Source: Ideonella sp. WA131b
Lineage (GTDB): Bacteria > Pseudomonadota > Gammaproteobacteria > Burkholderiales > Burkholderiaceae_C
NCBI GenBank assembly: GCA_023657425.1
Contig: JAGTJW010000002.1
Coordinates: 176,431 to 240,430 of the forward strand
DNA: 64,000 nucleotides
Direction: 5' to 3'
A program made the position numbers and the translations under genes. A model generated the notes under the pieces. It was not told the DNA's origin. It worked only from the letters and a program-made list of their open reading frames with translations, and ran no database searches. Below are positions 62,298 to 64,000 of this stretch, piece by piece; within the stretch, counting starts at the first letter, position 1, and the number at the start of each line of letters is the position of its first letter.

Positions 62298-63254
62298 TCA
62301 GCGACTCTTGACGTGGTTCAAGGCTTTGACGTAGATGTTGGCCAGGCCAAACACCGCGACAAAGAGCGTGACGGCGAAGGCCGACGCGTAGCCCGTGCGC
62401 CACTTCTCGAACGCCTCGCGCTTGAGGGTGATCGACGCCAGTTCGGTTGCCGACCCCGGGCCGCCGGACGTGAGCAGGTTCACCATGTCGAACATCTTGA
62501 AGTTCTCGATTCCGCGGAACAGCACGGCCAGCATCACGAAGGGCAGCACCATCGGCAGCGTGATCGACCAGAACTGCCGCCACGGCGACGCGCGGTCGAC
62601 TTCAGCGGCCTCGTAGATGTAGTCGGGAATCGAGCGCAGCCCGGCCAGGCAGATCAGCATCACATAGGGCGTCCACATCCAGGTGTCGACGATGACGATG
62701 GCCCAGGGTGCCAGGTTGACCGAGCCCAGCATCGAGAACGAGGATGGCGCCACATCGCTGAAGAAGGCCACGACGTAGTTGAACAAGCCGATCTGCGGCT
62801 GGTACAGGAATGCCCAGAAGTTGCCCACCACAGCAGGCGAAAGCATCATCGGGATCAGGATCAGCGTGGTCCAGAAACCATGGCCGCGGAACTTGCGGTC
62901 GATCAACCATGCGAGCGTGAAGCCGATCAGCACCTGCAGCAGGATGGTCCAGAACAGGAAGTGCGCGGTGGTCTGCATCGCCACCCAGATGTCGGGGTCC
63001 GTGAGCACGGCGATGTAGTTGTCCAGCCCCACGCCCAGCACCTCGGCGTTGGGCCGGTTGGCGCGGAAGTTGGTGAACGACAGCCGGACCGTCCAGATCA
63101 GCGGGAAGATGTTGATGGCCAGCAGCAACGCCATCGTCGGGCCGATGAACAGCCACGCCACGCTGCGGTCGGACAGGCCGCGCATGCGTTTGGCAAGTGG
63201 CGCAGGCGTGGCCTTGGCGATGCTCTGCGCCAAGGGCGTGTTGCTGAGACTCAT
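62298..63254 (-). CDS. CUT1-type ABC transporter permease (MalF-like)
   Basis: The 318-residue permease has six membrane segments (RSVAWLFIGPTMALLLAINI) and the EAA loop IYEAAEVDRASPWRQFWSITLP. It begins MSLSNTPLAQSIAKATPAPL. It lies 70 bases downstream of the binding-protein gene with a stable hairpin between them. Confidence 0.94.
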   Translation of the reverse strand: MSLSNTPLAQSIAKATPAPLAKRMRGLSDRSVAWLFIGPTMALLLAINIFPLIWTVRLSFTNFRANRPNAEVLGVGLDNYIAVLTDPDIWVAMQTTAHFLFWTILLQVLIGFTLAWLIDRKFRGHGFWTTLILIPMMLSPAVVGNFWAFLYQPQIGLFNYVVAFFSDVAPSSFSMLGSVNLAPWAIVIVDTWMWTPYVMLICLAGLRSIPDYIYEAAEVDRASPWRQFWSITLPMVLPFVMLAVLFRGIENFKMFDMVNLLTSGGPGSATELASITLKREAFEKWRTGYASAFAVTLFVAVFGLANIYVKALNHVKSR

Positions 63255-63289
63255 GAGGTTGGGGCTGCGCCGGGTCGAGAGTCGAGGTG

Positions 63290-63312
63290 CCCCGGGCCGC
63301 TGGGGCCCGGGG
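63290..63312 (-). other. Intercistronic stem-loop after the binding-protein gene
   Basis: CCCCGGGCC (63290-63298) and GGCCCGGGG (63304-63312) form a perfect 9-bp GC stem with a 5-base loop, between the binding-protein stop (63325) and the permease start. No U tract follows. The role is probably mRNA stabilisation, as for 23967-23990. Confidence 0.65.
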
Positions 63313-63324
63313 CCATTCAGCCGA

Positions 63325-64000
63325 TCACTTCAGCTTGCCGTCTTCCTTGAACACCTTCTTCCAGTCAGCCACCAAACCATCCAGCGCTTCCTTGGCGGTG
63401 CCCTTGTCGGCCACTACGAAGTCGTGCATGCGCTTTTGCATCGCCAGCATCAGCTGCGCATAGGAAGGCTCGGCCCAGAAGTCCACCACCATGCCCATCG
63501 AGTCCAGGAAGGCCTGGGCGAAGGGCGAGCTCTTGGCGTAGCCCGGGTCTCGCAGCACCGCGTTGTGCGCCGATGAACCACCAATGGCCTGCCACTTCCT
63601 TTGCACGGCCGGGTCGGCAAACCACTTGATGTACTGCAGCGCTTCGTTCTTGCTGTTGGAATAGGACACCACCGAGATGCCCTGTCCACCGAGCTGCACG
63701 CCCTTGGTCTTGTCAGACGGGTTGGTGAAGAAGCCGATCTTGTCGCCGCCGACGTTCGGATCCTTGCTCAGGCCCGGAAAGAAGGCGAACCAGTTCATCA
63801 TCATCGCCACCTGGCCCGACTTGAAGGCATCCAGCCCCTCGCCCATGTAGGCGTTGGTCAGTCCCGGCGGCGTGCTGCCCTTGTAGAGGGCCTTGTAGAA
63901 CTCCAGGGCCCTAACGGCATCGGGCGAATTGACGAAGCCGTCCATTGCATAGGGCTTCTTCGGATCCTGGTACCTGAAGCCCATCGGCACAAGCACGTTG
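63325..64000 (-). CDS. Extracellular solute-binding protein (family 1), C-terminal part
   Basis: The last 225 codons lie in the window; the start is beyond 64000. Segments such as NSPDAVRALEFYKALYKGSTPPG, YMGEGLDAFKSGQVAMMMNW, ISVVSYSNSKNEALQYIKWF and GGSSAHNAVLRDPGYAKSSP are typical of sugar- and polyol-binding family 1 proteins. It would capture the substrate in the periplasm for the two permeases encoded next. The ligand cannot be read from sequence; the linked DhaKL suggests a small polyol or ketose. Confidence 0.93.
   Translation of the reverse strand, partial: NVLVPMGFRYQDPKKPYAMDGFVNSPDAVRALEFYKALYKGSTPPGLTNAYMGEGLDAFKSGQVAMMMNWFAFFPGLSKDPNVGGDKIGFFTNPSDKTKGVQLGGQGISVVSYSNSKNEALQYIKWFADPAVQRKWQAIGGSSAHNAVLRDPGYAKSSPFAQAFLDSMGMVVDFWAEPSYAQLMLAMQKRMHDFVVADKGTAKEALDGLVADWKKVFKEDGKLK

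Overview
This is a GC-rich (about 70%) chromosomal window from a betaproteobacterium. Gene content and order (pheS-rplT-rpmI-infC-thrS, Tex, TctAB, BolA/MsrB, branched-chain-type ABC transporters beside acyl-CoA enzymes) and the recurring intergenic repeat TTCGACAGGCTCAGCCCGAA point to Burkholderiales, probably the Rubrivivax/Leptothrix/Ideonella/Methylibium neighbourhood. That placement is inferred from family resemblance, not from a search.

Region 1 (1-3.8 kb, minus strand) is the translation operon thrS-infC-rpmI-rplT-pheS. The thrS mRNA leader carries a 13-codon reading frame with five threonine codons, an intrinsic terminator and a possible antiterminator. This looks like ribosome-mediated attenuation. 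infC appears to start at ATC, and a terminator-like hairpin also precedes pheS.

Region 2 (3.8-9.4 kb) holds a patatin-like lipase coupled to Tex, a BaiN-like flavoprotein and a TauE-type exporter. Region 3 (9.5-25.3 kb, minus strand) is a lipid and acyl-CoA block: a complete Liv-type ABC transporter, then a bifunctional enoyl-CoA hydratase/3-hydroxyacyl-CoA dehydrogenase behind a palindromic operator, thiolase, haloalkane dehalogenase-like hydrolase, two PaaI-type thioesterases, acyl-CoA dehydrogenase, two SDRs, an MDR reductase and a GNAT protein. The order suggests import and beta-oxidation of an organic acid.

Region 4 (25.4-42.9 kb) is mostly ordinary: MsrB, BolA, parvulin isomerase, quinone oxidoreductase, EamA exporters, a gamma-glutamyltransferase, an MFS exporter, TctAB without TctC, a spermidine-synthase fold protein, TatD, a PDZ-less trypsin-like protease, and a MoxR-DUF58-VWA operon. 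A compound palindrome of about 590 bp closes the region.

Region 5 (43.5-57.2 kb) is an accessory patchwork. It contains a sugar dehydrogenase lacking its N-terminus, a Tn3-type transposase, a ParDE module whose toxin gene is split by an IS21-like element (exact ends and 5-bp target duplication readable), MazEF, remnants of an IS91 transposase, an FGGY kinase, a DUF6880 protein and a tyrosine recombinase, and a second IS21-like element with a frameshifted istA.

Region 6 (57.3-64 kb, minus strand) is a polyol/sugar-type operon: binding protein (running off the window), two CUT1 permeases, a 61-residue membrane protein, two different ATPases (one with a degenerate signature motif), then DhaL and DhaK without DhaM. 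The FGGY kinase remnant on the far side of the patchwork may be a lost part of this locus.
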